A stretch of 64,000 nucleotides of DNA from Circinella umbellata (Eukaryota; Mucoromycota; Mucoromycetes; Mucorales; Lichtheimiaceae): positions 496,001 to 560,000 of the forward strand of contig JAIWNF010000022.1 in the NCBI GenBank assembly GCA_025093555.1, in the 5' to 3' direction. This document shows, one piece after another, positions 1-13,571 of this stretch (position 1 is the stretch's first letter; each line of letters starts with the position of its first letter). The notes under the pieces are model-generated. The model worked only from the letters and a program-made list of their open reading frames with translations. It was not told the DNA's origin and searched no databases. Both the position numbers and the translations under genes were made by a program.

Positions 1-45
1 GAGGGGGGAAAAGGCGAGTGACTAAAAAAAAAAAATTAAACTTAC

Positions 46-2015
46 TTGCACAAGGTTCGTTTTCCCCAAGGTCCTGGACGCCAATTCACACCTTCAGTTG
101 TACCACAATAACGACACCAATCGACGTTTTGTTTGGTGAGCTTTTGATAAATTGTAGGGTGAGCTGTAGGTCGAGGATCGGCACGTTCTAAACCTTCATC
201 GTCAAGAGGTTGTTCCTGAACGTGTTGAAGTGAGTGATTATCCAATTGCTGAGACTCGACAGATTGTTCTTGAGATTGCTTCTTTTGGGAAATGGCACAA
301 CCATTATTTACAGGCACAATATTTTCTTGTTCTTGTTGTTCTGCTTTTTGTTGTTTCTTTCGAATTTGATCTTTTTTCTTTTGTTGTTTAGGCTTTGGTT
401 TTGGTTTTTCTTCACGCGTTACAACACGTCGCTTTGGTAGTACAATTTGCTCTTGTTCTTCTTCTTCATCGCTGGTCGAATCGGTATCAAAACCATAATC
501 AAACATATCAATTCGCTGCTGGATATCTTCCCACGACGAGGTTGATTCGTTATCGTCAGAGCCATGATCGGGTTGTGAAATTAATTGAAAATCCGATAAT
601 TGAGGATGATAGTTGTAGAACACAGGGTCCACCAGTTGTTCCGAATTGCTATAACAGGGGGGTTGGTGTGTGTGAGTATTCAATTTGATCTCTTTATATA
701 TACATCCATATATGCCCAATATCCAAAATACACGTGATTTCGATCCCATAACAGCAAAATAAAAATAAAAAAAAATCCCAAAAATAAAATATATATACAT
801 ACTCATGCTGTGAATCAATATCTTCTTCTTCATCAGACGATTCTTCAGCAGAAGCGTCATCAAAATATTCAATACCGGGGGAAACAGGCGGAGTCAACTT
901 ATCAGATGGCATGACTTTAAGTTTCTTTGCGGGACCATTTGTCGATCGATTATTGTTTCGGTGACGTTTCAAAGAATCTTGACCCAATTGAAGATATTCA
1001 TCACTTGCAGGTGGAGTGAGTAAGTCATCTGTATTAACTCTTTTATTGATTACTTTACGACTAAGCTGTCTGAGGGAAAGTGCGGGTTTCTTGGTTTCAT
1101 CTTCAGCAAAATCAAGCCCAATGAAAAAGAGTGGATCTTCGTCTTGTAAAAGGTCGGATGGACTAACATGGGGCGAGAACAAGATATCTTGTTGTTCACC
1201 TTCGAGTCCACTAGAATCAGATTCACTATCACTTTGTGATGAAATAGACGATCCGGAAGAAGAAGGTTCAACAGAATCTCGAGCCATGGCAGGAGAGAAA
1301 AAGACATCTTTGACAAGGTCTCGTTGGAGACTATGCTCTGCGACGGTATCGTAGGTGATGGTAGCGTTTTCAAGTGTATGATGAATTGGAGGATGAACAC
1401 TTGCAATAGCAGGCTGTTGTTGCTGAGGAGGAGGGGGGAGAGGAGCGTGATGTTGCTGAGTAGAAGGATGGTGATGATGTAATGGTTGTTGTGGATGATG
1501 ATGATGATGTTGTTGCGGATGATGTTGTGAATGGTGAATGGGCTTTGAAATGAAACATATGAAAATAAAATAAAAGGGAAATTTTCTGGTGAGTTAAAAA
1601 AAGAAACAATTACACAGCGCACGCACATCGTTGATTATATTTTTATAAATTTCATGCCAAGCCCAGGCATATATGTGTGTATTTTTAAATGGTTCCCGAG
1701 AAAAAAAAAATAGAAAAAAAGTGAAATAGCATTTTTATTATGAAAATTACTTACTGTTGAAAAGACAACTTGGCGTGGTTGTTGGCTTGGAAGAGCCATA
1801 TATGGGGGAAGCTGATAATAACCTGCTGCTGCTGCTGCTGCATGATAATAAGCAAAAGGATTACTCGAAGGAGGAACAAGTGCAGCGGACATGGATGGAA
1901 CAATGACTTGTGCTTCGGTCATTTCCTTTTGCTGTTGTCGTGGTGTGATCCGATGTTGAAGAGCAGGACGATGAACAGAATCGATAAATGGTTCTGGTTG
2001 TTGTTGGAAACTCAT
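46..2015 (-). CDS. GATA-type zinc-finger transcription factor, 3' end beyond window
   Basis: Nuclear DNA-binding regulator of the GATA family, about 534 codons in view. Exons: 2015-1755, 1542-803 and 648-46. All three joins keep the frame, and the last donor (GTAAG at 45-41) leads out of the window. The N-terminus starts MSFQQQPEP and is Gln/His/Pro-rich. The middle is Ser/acidic, with a Lys-rich stretch (KPKPKPKQQKKK) that could be a nuclear signal. The last visible residues are CRYC, then WRPGPWGKRTLC about 10 residues on. With the split codon this gives C-X2-C-X18-C-N, so the second CxxC pair must lie in the next exon. An 18-residue loop is one of the two usual fungal GATA finger spacings (established knowledge). 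The target genes cannot be told from sequence. The family call is firm; the exact orthologue is unknown. Confidence 0.85.
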
Positions 2016-5000
2016 GGTAATGAACGGTCTTTAAGGGGGGGCAGATAGGAAGAGGGAAATAAGTTTACTTAAAAGAGAGAGACTTTTAGCGAAAAGAAGA
2101 GAGAGAGAAAAAGATGGAATGAAAGAATATATATTAGATAGAAAGAACGATTAATGCATCCAAATGGATAACAAGTTCAAAGAAGTAAGAATAAAAAAAG
2201 AAAAGAAAAAAAGTAAGAAAAAAGAAAGGAGGAACGAGATTAAAAGGACTCGTTCAATAGTTTTATATACTGAAGAAAATCGTGCAAAGAGGAGTTGTGT
2301 ATATATTAGTTGAAGCAGTAAACTAAAGGGACAAAAGGGGAATTCGGGGGGTAAAGTTTTGGATAATAAAATTGGGGGGAGGGATTGATGGTGTATCCAC
2401 ACTGAAACAAATTTAGACTAGTACATTAAAAACAACAGTCTTTTTATTTTGCTCGTGAACCCGTACACCCAAAAATTTATTTGCGGTTACTCAAATTTTT
2501 ATTAGCTAACACACACATCTGTTAAATTTCTCTTAGCTTTGTATTATTATTAGTATCTTAATAAAGTCGTCTTTCCGCGCCTCTTTTTTTTGTTATGAAG
2601 TTCGATGGACTCTTTCTATGTGTGGTAGTCAAGTATATGGTCCCGCCTTTTTAAATATTTCACTAAATAATAAAATGATAAAGTATTTAGTGTTATTAGC
2701 ATTATTTTATTTTTTTTTCGTTTATAAGAGCGTGTGGCAACAACATATCGCATCAATATATCATTTAGTTCATTTTATTAAATCAACTACTTTTTTTTAT
2801 AACAATAATGTAATAATAATGAAATACTTCCTCAACCATCAGCCATCTCTATCTCTCATCCATATAACAACAGTTGATCTTAGCCCTTTTTCCCTGTCAC
2901 ACATTTCCTTGTATACACTTCTTGCGCTCAAAACTTTATAATAATATACCCTTTAGGTGCTTATTTCTCTCTTCCTTTCACTTAAATTTTGCTGATCATA
3001 CATATAAACTTCATTATTATTGCTCCGCCCTCCGCTCCCGTACATCAACTTTCACATCCTCCCTTCAAATCTCTCTCTTCGCTGATCCTATTTTATTTAA
3101 CTACCGAGCTTTCTCTAGTTTCCTATTCTTGACGCCTGTGGGATAATTTTATCAAAATATATAATTTCCATCTTACTTCCAAAGCAGACAGACAAAGCGG
3201 TCAAATTACTGATAAGGAGCAAAAAATAGAATAATGTAAAATGTAATAGAGTTCCTCGCCCCCCCCCCATATAAAAAAATGCACCCGCCCCTTCTCTCTC
3301 TCTTTTTCTTTATATATCATTTTTGCTTTGGTATTATGTTTTTTCAACCGAGAAAATTTGTCTAGGACGGTAGAGTAGTTACGTTTATGAAAACTAGCAT
3401 GATGGTTACTATACGTTATATAGAAACCCAGCACCATAACAAGTTGGCATGACAGTTATTTTGGGCTGGTGTGATGTACAGCTGTAATTTGTGTGCCGCG
3501 AAGCACAAAGAGAAAAGTGCGGCATATTTTTTATTTTATTTTCCAATAGATGTTCTCACACACTATTACTTCCACCATGGTTACATGAACCTCGTGCTTC
3601 GTTCTTGGATTATAATTCATTATTCCTTTGGTTCTCACTTTTTTCTTTTGTGAAAAAACACAAATGCACCCATACATATCTGTTTTAGCACTCCCCCCCA
3701 AAAAAAGAAAAACCAGCTTGTGCGTTGCTTCATTATTTATTCCCGTTTGTGTAAACCTGTCGGTGACAGTTCCCGTTTTGCTTTTCTTTGACTGTTTTCT
3801 TCCGGTGTTTGATGTTATATAAACTTATACATTTTACTTTTTCCGTTTTACCTCAATCAAAAAAAAAAAAGAAAAAATTATATAACCAAATACCCTCTTT
3901 GGTCTTTACATATATCTTAAACAAACTTCAGTATGAATGAATAAATAAAAAAAAGGGAAAGGGAAAGGGGAAGGGGAAGAAAAAAACAATTTTTTGATAA
4001 ACAAATAATAGGTTTTTTGGTGTCATGTTTGTGCGCTTCGTTTTTTTTTGGGGGGGGGGAGCATATTGAGATCAAAAGGGAAAAGAAAAAAAAGGAGCTG
4101 GAAGAAAAGAAAAGCTATATAAAGGAAGGGGGGAGGGATGAGCTAAATAAGGGAATGAAATGAATTGATTATCGTTATATGGTCAATGTTAGACAATAAA
4201 CTTGTGTTAATGATGGTATAAATAATATATGGTGTTTTGTTTTTCTTTACCATATATAAATAATCAACGTGGCTCAATTCTTATGCAAGTTCCAATGTAT
4301 GATGATGCTAAAAAAGAAACGTGTAAAAAAATGTCTGTGTTGAACTTCAGCAATTATTATATATGTTTTTACACGCGTGCGTGTGTATCTTTATCATAGC
4401 AAGAATCTGTTTTTTTTTCTATATGATTAATATCTTATTTTCTTCCCTCCCCCAAATTTTATTTATTTATTTGACAGCTTATTATAATTTAGAATAGTAA
4501 TTATGATAAGACGGAACAGTAATAAACAAGATAATAAAGCTACTTTGTTTAAGTTATCATCGTTTGATATCAGCATTATATATTTCTTTATCATTAACCA
4601 TTTTTATTTTTTTTACTATAACAATTCAATAATAAAAATGTCCGTCTTTTCTTGTCATATCTGTTTTTTTTATAAAGAAAAAGCTAAAAACAAAAAAAAA
4701 ACCTTGTTTTTATTACTATCGTGGGGAATGAAGGCAACCCTATCAGAATTTCATCAGAGCATGATTTTCTCTCATTCTGTGTCTGTAAATTATTTAAGGT
4801 AGTGCAAAAAAGAGTAAAACTTAATTATGTTGCAGACCTTTTCAAACTCCCAGATACCCATAATTATTTGTTTTTGCCTATTTTGCTCATCGTGTGTATA
4901 TAGTCTATTATATTATAGTTGACCGGGGGTTGTATATACTTTTTTTTTACTTGTACACTGCAGCTACTTGACTTTATCGCTTTTGCTTAGATTATGCTGT

Positions 5001-7188
5001 TTATCAAAGACTGGGATAAAAAAAATAAACTTAGAAATCTTTGGCGCTTTTTTTTTCAGCTCGAGAAAATCCCGACCAATCGAACAAGAAACCTTATATC
5101 TTATTATGAATATCTATAAAAATGTACTTTTTTATATAATGGAACTTGCAAGGGTGAGGAAGAAGGGTGGAAAATATAGAAGAGGAGATAATCGAGGATT
5201 TTATCCGAAAAAATGTGATTTTTTGGGAAAGCATTATAATATATTAAGGGTCATCATTATTCTCCCAAAAAGAAATATCAGGGACGTCTTGTCGTCTTGT
5301 GGTTTCTATAATATTTGGATTGCTGATTTACCTTGACAACTACAAAAATATAATTAATTTATATATGATTCTAACGCGGCAATCTAAATAAATAATGCAT
5401 TGGTATGCATGTAATAAACACTATTATATAACAAACTATTTGAATCGTTTGTATCCACGGATATGGTTCAAAATATGCAATCATGATATTTATTGCATCT
5501 CTTTATTACCACAGCACATCTTTTTTTTTTTCAGCCGCACAGTATTTAAAAGCACGGATTATAATAATTGTTATTTAGATTAAATAAAAGATATTTTTTA
5601 GAAATCATTACACAAAATTAACGCTTGTCTCACCATCACAGAAAATAAAAGAAAGAACCGGACCGTTTGTCACACAATAGAAAAGGCGGGGCTCCAACAT
5701 GATAATAATAGGTTGTGTGTTATGTGTGCTTAAGATGGTTGGATCTCGTTTGTCGATCTCTTTTTTCCTTTTTATTTAAAGCGCCTATAATATAATACCT
5801 GTGCGCGTTTTATTCTGCAATAAGTTTTAAAGTGGTGCAACAATTTTTTTCCTATAACACTATAAATCTAAAAATATCAAATAATAAAAAAAAGTCCGCT
5901 GGCAGAGAACTTCTTTAATGATCCATAAGTAAGGCATTTTTAGTGTGCACGTTTTTTTCATTACGACCTTGAACTTGATCCTGGCAGCACGTGCCTTTAT
6001 ACTTAACAGCTTATGTATCTAACTGTATCCAATTGTGTTTTAATAAATGAACGTGCGACTTAACGACGACGATCGTTCTCTATATCTCTTTAATAGTATT
6101 AGCCTCGTTTTTTAGCTAAAACAACATGTGGCTTGAATAGAAAAGCTGTTAAAGGTAAATGAGAAATATCGCGATATACTTTCATAGGTCCAGGCACAAA
6201 CACATAAACTTTCGGTATCCGATAGAGATATCTGGCTGGAACAGAAAAAAAAAATATCGAAACCTTACCAAAGATAGAGAATCCGTCGGATTGATGGAAA
6301 AAAAGATCGTCGTTGGTCTTGCACCTATTTCTTTAATTTTTCATACTTATCAAACAAATCGTCATTTTTTGGTTTCATATCTTGTTTGATCTACCGAAAA
6401 AATTTCCTAGTGATAGGCATATACAATATCCACAGATTTAGTGTTATTCTCAAGAAGTTCTTTTTTATTCTATTCAACGATTTCATAAGTGCTCGGGTAT
6501 TTTTTTCCAAGTGCTATTACGTATCTTAGTTACAATTTTTTTTTCCTCTGGTCTAGACACAAGTATAACAAGATCCGATTATACGTATTAATAGTAAACA
6601 ATCAAAAAATGTAACTTATACAACAATAAATCTTATTTATACAAACATGTTAATAAAAATGTAACAGCATTATTATATTAGCTGTGGTAATTATAGCAGG
6701 TTAAAGTATCACGCGATAAAAAAAAAAGGTACTTTATCGTTGAAACATGTTAAAGTTTCGCTCTTTTTTTTTTTTTACAATACTACTCAATTAAGAGCGG
6801 ATATCAGCTTTGATGATACACAAAAAAAAAAGTGCTACACATGTTTATATAAATAACAATTTATAAATGGTTGTAATTGATGTGTGTAATGAGATCACAG
6901 CAATGAAAAGTTAATTTTTGTTAAAGCAGAATATATATATATATATATATTAAGATATAAATATCACATTTTACAATAAAAAAATCAAACCGAATAAAAA
7001 AAAGTGGTGGTATTATTATAACTAACTAACGCAACTAAAACAAATATATGTTTTTCTTTTACTATGAATTTACTGTACAAGAAGAGTGAGAGAAAGAGAG
7101 AGAGAGAGGAAAGGAGGAGAAGGGATAACGAAAATAATAAATAAATAAATAAAATAAATAATGATGAACAAAAATGACAAAGGCCAAT
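2016..7188. other. Long gene-poor intergenic region
   Basis: No convincing gene seen. Open frames here are short, start in AT-rich DNA and encode Phe/Leu/Ile/Tyr-rich strings. The first 200 bases next to the GATA gene are GA-rich on the plus strand (CT-rich in the sense of that gene), as in a promoter or leader. There is a purine run (GGGAAA/GGGGAA repeats) at about 3953-3980, an (AT)n tract near 6932-6950 and a GA run at about 7087-7110. No tRNA or transposon ends were recognised. Confidence 0.6.
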
Positions 7189-10100
7189 TTAGAAACACAT
7201 GAATTTGTTTCTCTTGGACATAAGTTCTTCCATTCGATGTTCTAGAATACGACGTGCTTTTTCGGCTTTTTCTTTGAGAACTCGTTCATTTGATAATTCA
7301 TCTTGTAACTTTTTAATTTCTTCATTGTCAAAATCAACACTTGCATCATCTTGAGCTCGAGTAACTTGATTCTTTAAATTTTCCATTTCTAAAATATAAG
7401 TTTGTTTTTCTCGACTCAGTGTTTCTAACTGTCGCTTGACATCGCGCACTGCATTTTCGGAGCGAGACAGTTGAGCTTCGAGTTTACTAATGACTTCTTG
7501 GTGTGCCCGCACATCCGTATCTGCAACCTGTGCTTTACGTTGTAAGGATCGGATTATCTTTTCATATTGGTCTGACGTGAAATTGCCATTGCTATTTATA
7601 ATTTCGCTGATCGTTGTACTTGCGCAAGAGCTTTGTCGTTGTAAAAGTGGTGTCGATACAGATCGTGCAGGTGGCGGTAATGAGGTTGTTGTATTAGTGG
7701 AGGATGTTGGAATAGTAGATGAAGAAGGGGACGGAATGGGTGGTAATGGGTTGGTTGGTGGTGCTGTAGGCGGTGGAAGTGGAGATGATGTCGGAGTACT
7801 AGTACTTTGTGCTCTATAACGTGGCGATGATTGAGATGACATTGGTCGAATCATTGAATTGGTGGATGCGCGACGATTAGTTTCGTCTACCACATAGTCA
7901 TAATGGACGGCGGCCACTGAACGTACAGATCCGGACTTTTGTAGTTTTGTTACAAGACTAGAAGTAGATAAATCCCGTTGTAACTTTTGATGTAATGTAT
8001 TGGGCGCTGTATTAGGTGGTGGCGAAGCAACGCGTGGCGTTTGTGGCGGTGAAGAAAATAATAAGGAATCTCTATTTTGATTTGTACTTGACAAATTCCC
8101 ACTTGTATTACTTTGACTACGAGGTAAGGCTTGTTCCATTTCCTTTTCCAAACGTTCATTCGCAGCAGATAACTTCATGACTTCCAATTCCAAATTCTTG
8201 CTTTCTAATTGCAATTGACTTCGTTGTAATACCAACTGTGCTTCCAAATCATTGACTTGTACTGATAAATGTGAATTCTCACCCATTAAGGCCATTAATT
8301 TTTCCAAAAGTTCTTCTTGTCCTTCTGTATCATGAAGTTTGGCACGGAACCGATCTTGCAATTTTTGAACAGAATTTTGGGCTGTATCATCGGGTACAAT
8401 AAATAAGAGATCTTCATTGCTACTTGTACTGATACTAGCGTCATTGTTAGTGGATGTTGATCGACTTGATGTTAACAAAAGCTTTTGTTTTTCACGTTCA
8501 AGCTCTTCAACTCGTTTGACCAAGTTAGACATGCGTCGTTCATCTGGTAACCCACTATCTCGACTCGTATTGGTATCAATGGTGAGGCGTCGTCGATTAT
8601 TTAATTGCTCTTGCAATGACTGAATCTGATCCGACTTTTGTGAATGGCTTTGAACAGCTTCTTCTAATCGTGTTTGCATAGCCTGCAAAGAGGATTCAAG
8701 TGACTGGATTATATTTTCTTGCTCCAAATTGATACGTCGCGTTTGTTCCAATTCGACTTCATAATCGTGCTGCATCTTCTGTTTTGATTCGGTCAATCCT
8801 AAAAGCTTATTACGTAATTCGGAAACCAAACCAGACATATCATTATCGGCTACCAATTGTCGTTCGGTCTTGATCGTATCTTCTAGTTGTTGAATGGTTG
8901 TTTCCAGCATACTTGTACGATTATTTTGCTTTTCCAAGGTATGAAGGACTTCTTGCATTTCAGACTTCTTTCCTTCAAGATCCTCGTGGATGGCATCTCG
9001 TTCCAAACAATTTTTACGCAATAAATCTTCGAGTTCCTCTGACTTCTGTTCCATATCCTCGATTTGTTCATTTAAGAAAACAACCATGTGGGAGCTTTGC
9101 TTAGCCTTGTTGGTCATAGCCATTAATGCATCCGCCACAGATTCTTTTTCGTCTTCGAGAACTTGGATTGTTTGGATCTTGCTTTGCAGATCCGCCTCAC
9201 ATACTGCATATTGTGACTGCAAGTCCTGTAGCGCCACAGAAGTCTTTTCTGCCTTGTCATCTTGTTTCCGAAGTGATGTTTCAATATATTCAATGACTTT
9301 ATCGAGTTGTAAACGCTCTTGACCAACGTGATCAATATCATGAAGAATCTTTTGAACTTTATCTTGCAAATCATGAGCCATGCGATCCTTTTCATTATTG
9401 TCATTTTCCAGCTGTGCAATTTGACGATCACGGTCTGCAAGTTGCTCACGCAAACTAATAGCAAGAATTTCCATTGCTTGAATCTTATGTTCAAGACTCG
9501 ATATCACCATATCCTGTTTTGCTTGAATAAGAATCAGGTTGTGCATATCAGCACGAACATGTTCGAGCTCTTCTAATCGATCAGAAAGTGCTCGATGGGC
9601 TTGTCGTTCCTGTTCTTGTAATGTTTTTTCGAGTTGTCTTTTTTGTTCAAGAGCTTCGTCCAAAGAATCTTGTGATACAGTGGTGGTGTGTTGAATCTGT
9701 GATTCCAGTTCGGATATCTTGGCAGATGTGGACTGTTGCATCTGATCATTGTAAAGTCGTTGTGCATGCAGCTCAGCTTGACTGGCATCAAGGTCACGCC
9801 GAGAAGACGTTAAGCTTTCTTCAAGACGATTGATTTCATTTGCTTGTTCATCCCGGGATTTGACAAGCTCGTCACGGATCGTTTCAACTTCAGTCAATCG
9901 ACCTTCCAGTTCTTGAATTTGAACTTGCTTCAATTGAACTTTTTCTTCCAATTCAATAATTTTCTTTTTGGATGCTGTATCAACTTGCAGAATTTGTTCT
10001 TCTAAAGCATCAATTTGAGATGTCTTCAAAGCCAAATGTTCCTTAATTTGTTGAAGTTCTTTATCATGCTGTAACTCATCCTTGAGTGAGCGAGTACTGG

Positions 10101-13100
10101 AGGAAGAAGAGTGTGATAATTCACGTGTTCTATCGAAATTGCCATCTCGCATGATATCATCGCCACCTGGAGTCTCTTGTTGTTCATATAGGCTCTCACG
10201 CAAAGTGGCTAATTCTTGTTCAAGCTCACGACAACGATTCTGGGACTTATCCAAATCTTGTAGTAATAAATTTTGTGTGGCATCCACTTCTGTCATTGAT
10301 AACCGGTGTTTAATATTCTCTAATTGTCGATCTTGTTCAACTAATCGTTCCTGGGCTTCATCTGCCAATTTCACTAATCGATCACGCTCTTTTTCGGATG
10401 TTGTCAAGCGACCTTCAAGCTCATTGATGTAACTTTCAGTGCTTTCATCCATTTCCTTCAGTTTCACGATCTTAGTTTTAAGATCGTTTAATACATGCTG
10501 ATCTTGCATAGCTTCTTCAACAGATTTTGCCAATTTGCCTTCCAACTCAGCAATATAACCTTCGCCTGTTTGTTCTCGCTCCGCTGATTTTGAAAGCTTT
10601 GATTTGAGTTCAACAAGTACCTTCTGTTCTTGTTTTCGTGCCGATTCATAGATGGTTATCTTGGATTCTTGCTCTGCAAGGACTTGATCTGAATGAGATA
10701 GAGCTGCGCGCACTATGGCCAATTGAGATTCAAGACTGGATATCGATTTTTCGTATTCTTCAATCACAGGTTCAACCAAGTGTTGGAAATCCATATCGGA
10801 AACCTCGCTTATTTTACTGGGTGGTCTAGCCGTAGTTGAAAGCGAGTTGGCGTTCTTTTTTCTATTCTTGTAACGTATTTGTCTTAATTCAGTTTCTACT
10901 AATTGGTTTCGTTCGCGTGTTACAGTCACTTCATTTTGAAGTTCTTCAATTTGTCGCCGTAGGTCAGCGACGAGTGCTTGATTATCCAAATCATTAGCAT
11001 CAGGAACTGTAATTGTTGTTGTTGCTGAAGACGATCCGCAGGTAGAAATGGGATGAGATGCATCTATATCAGAGATTGAGCATGAAGGCTGTGGTTGAGG
11101 TGGTAAACCATTAGAAATATATTGATTTAAATTACCATGTAACTGATGTTGAGGGTATTGTTGTAGTGGTTGCTTTGGAGACAATGGTTGTGAAGTAGAA
11201 GCCGATTTAAGTGACCGCACTTCATTCTTGAGTTTATTGATAATGCTTCGTAAGAAATCGGGGTTATCACTGGTCATCCATTCTTCTGCTTCATTTCGTT
11301 CGACCTTGTTCTTGATGCTCCTTGCTCGATGAGCATACTTGATGGTATTGACAGTTTCGATTAAGTTGACCTCAGCAGGACTTATACAAGCAATCATCAA
11401 CGTGGTCGCATTGCCACCTAATGAATCTTGTAATAAGCGAGTTAATTTAGAGTCACGATAAGGTATATGAGCTGAGCGTTTGGAAGGTTCTGATAATGCT
11501 GAAATCACGTTGCCCAACGCTAATAATCCTGCGTTGATGTTGATGCCTTCTTTACGACGATCACCTTCAGCAGCTGTACGTTTTAATCGTTCGGAACCGG
11601 CCAAATCGACAAAGTGAAATTTTGAGTTACTGACGACCCATTTTCCATCGTCGTCGTCATAATGATCTTCATCGATGGTATTCTGACGTTTCTCCATTTG
11701 ACCAATCATCGCCCGGACGTTCAATGTACTAGATCTACGGTTCATCATAGGTGATCCGATCATGGATGAGCGTGAAGATGTCGGAGTTGGAGCATTTTCG
11801 CGGTTATTTCGAACATGCGTTGATATGGATGGTTTTGGAGTTACATTATTACTGTTGTTGTTGCGAACCCATTTCTCTTGCTTTAATGTGACGGAAAAAA
11901 TAGCATGTGATCGTGATGATTTGGCATTCATATCTGTTGAACCTGTTGCACGATTTAGAGTACCCATCTGTAGATATCTATATAATATAGTGATGATTCG
12001 ATTCGATTTTTTTTAATTTTATTTATAAATGATGCATAGATTACTGTACTGTGCATTTTCAACACACACCCCCACAAATAAAAGAAAATGACATTCCCCC
12101 CTTTTTTTCTCTTTTTTTTACCAATTACCAAAAAAGAAATTAACGAAAAAAAAAGAAAAATCTTTACCTTAGTACATCCTCTGTACTTTCTACACCAACC
12201 TCCTTAACACCTGTCCAATATATTTGACCCTTTGTATCTTCACGTATAGTCACAGGTGGTCTTTCAGAAGATGGTGATGGATTTAACAGATCCACTAATT
12301 CTTCATTATATATTTCAACAAAAGAAACTTTAACAGTATGTCGAGAGGTCTTGGTGTTATTATTATTTCCAGGTGCATTAGATAATATTGGGGTTGATCC
12401 ACGACGACAACTTTCATTGTTACTTCCATTGCTACCGTTACTATTAGATGTACTTGGAGGTGTTACCATGGATGATGGTCGCAGCTTTGAATTTGATGGA
12501 GAAAGAATGGTTCGCCTGTTGTTTCCGCCATTTGTTGTGGTCGTGGATCCGGGTGTACGTAAACCACTTCCACCAGCAGATCCAATTGTACTAATAGGCC
12601 TTCGGCTGCTTTTCAATTTAGTGGATGGTTGATGGTGTTGCGGGTGATGACTTTGTTGTGATTGTTTATATGGATGTTGTTGTAAATGTAATTGTTGAAA
12701 TAATCGTGCCATTGCTCGTGGAATAATACCTTTATAATATAAATATTATTGGTGGTTTTTAGTTAATCAGATTACGGATTTATAAATATTAATAGTAATT
12801 ACCTTCATGTTCAGGTTGTCGATTATCATCTATTTCCGTGCCCATCGTGTAAGTTTTTCCAGATGATGTTTGACCCTATATTAAGTAAAAATTGAAAAAT
12901 AAATAAATAAAGCCGGAGATCTGTTGTGTGAGGAGGGGGGGAACAAAAAAAATGTCTTTAACTAAATTAGTATTTATAGTAACACTCACATATGCAAGAA
13001 TAGTGACATTGTAACCTACCAACAACAAACAAAAAAAAAAATTATCGCATGGATAAGTTAGAAATGGTAATTATGTGATATGAAAGTTATATTATATAAA

Positions 13101-13419
13101 CAAATAACAAAAAAAAAATTGGTTTTCTTACCATCCATAAATCTATCCACCATTTTTGAAGCTATTGCAGTAAATACTTGTTCTTGAGTACTTTCTGTAT
13201 CAAACACCTGATCAAATGAATAAGCTTTTTGTTGTGGCACTACCGTAATGCTCGATTCAAAGGTTTTAATGACATCAGATTCCGTTGATTGTGAAAATCG
13301 TGGTTGTGCCCGATCTTGCGAAGTTAAAGGTCTTACTCGTACGGCTATATATAAATAAAAACAAGTTTTGTTGTTGTTTATAATTCGTTGAGTTGTTTGG
13401 ATGTAGAATAAACTTTTCT

Positions 13420-13453
<34 letters not shown>

Positions 13454-13571
13454 CCTATCGAATTGAAATAGTATACGCACCGACTTGTACAGGTGTTGTT
13501 TCTTTTGAATTGATTGATGTATTTGTTGTTGCACTGGTAGATGCGGTTGTTGTATGATTACCGAATCCCAT
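7189..13571 (-). CDS. Kinesin-4 family motor protein with enlarged motor domain
   Basis: Microtubule motor of the kinesin-4 (KIF4/KIF21-like) type, 1917 residues. Six exons: 13571-13481, 13344-13132, 13015-12990, 12875-12803, 12729-12168 and 11977-7189; every junction keeps the frame. The motor starts with VAVRVRPL (about residue 31). The P-loop GQTSSGKT is at 111-118, switch [10 protein letters not shown] near 339-347, switch II DLAGSE at 446-451, followed by [18 protein letters not shown]. The motor ends near residue 546. A long coiled coil with Gln/Ser-rich breaks fills the rest. The motor is about 515 residues instead of about 340 because of two inserts: a Gln/His/Asn/Ser-rich one (about 148-261) and a Ser/Asn-rich one (about 355-435). 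The class call rests on the [11 protein letters not shown] and HIPYRDSKL region and the [11 protein letters not shown] end. Cargo and cellular role are not visible. Confidence 0.92.
13423..13453. repeat. Poly-T tract in kinesin intron 1
   Basis: An uninterrupted run of 31 T on the plus strand (A on the sense strand) inside the first intron of the kinesin gene. It is prone to length errors in sequencing and assembly. Confidence 0.9.

Noticed and set aside
11941..11977. Acceptor CTACAG|ATG for the last kinesin exon
   Set aside because: It gives the wrong phase; the upstream TATATAG|A keeps the frame and adds YLQ before MGTLNRA.
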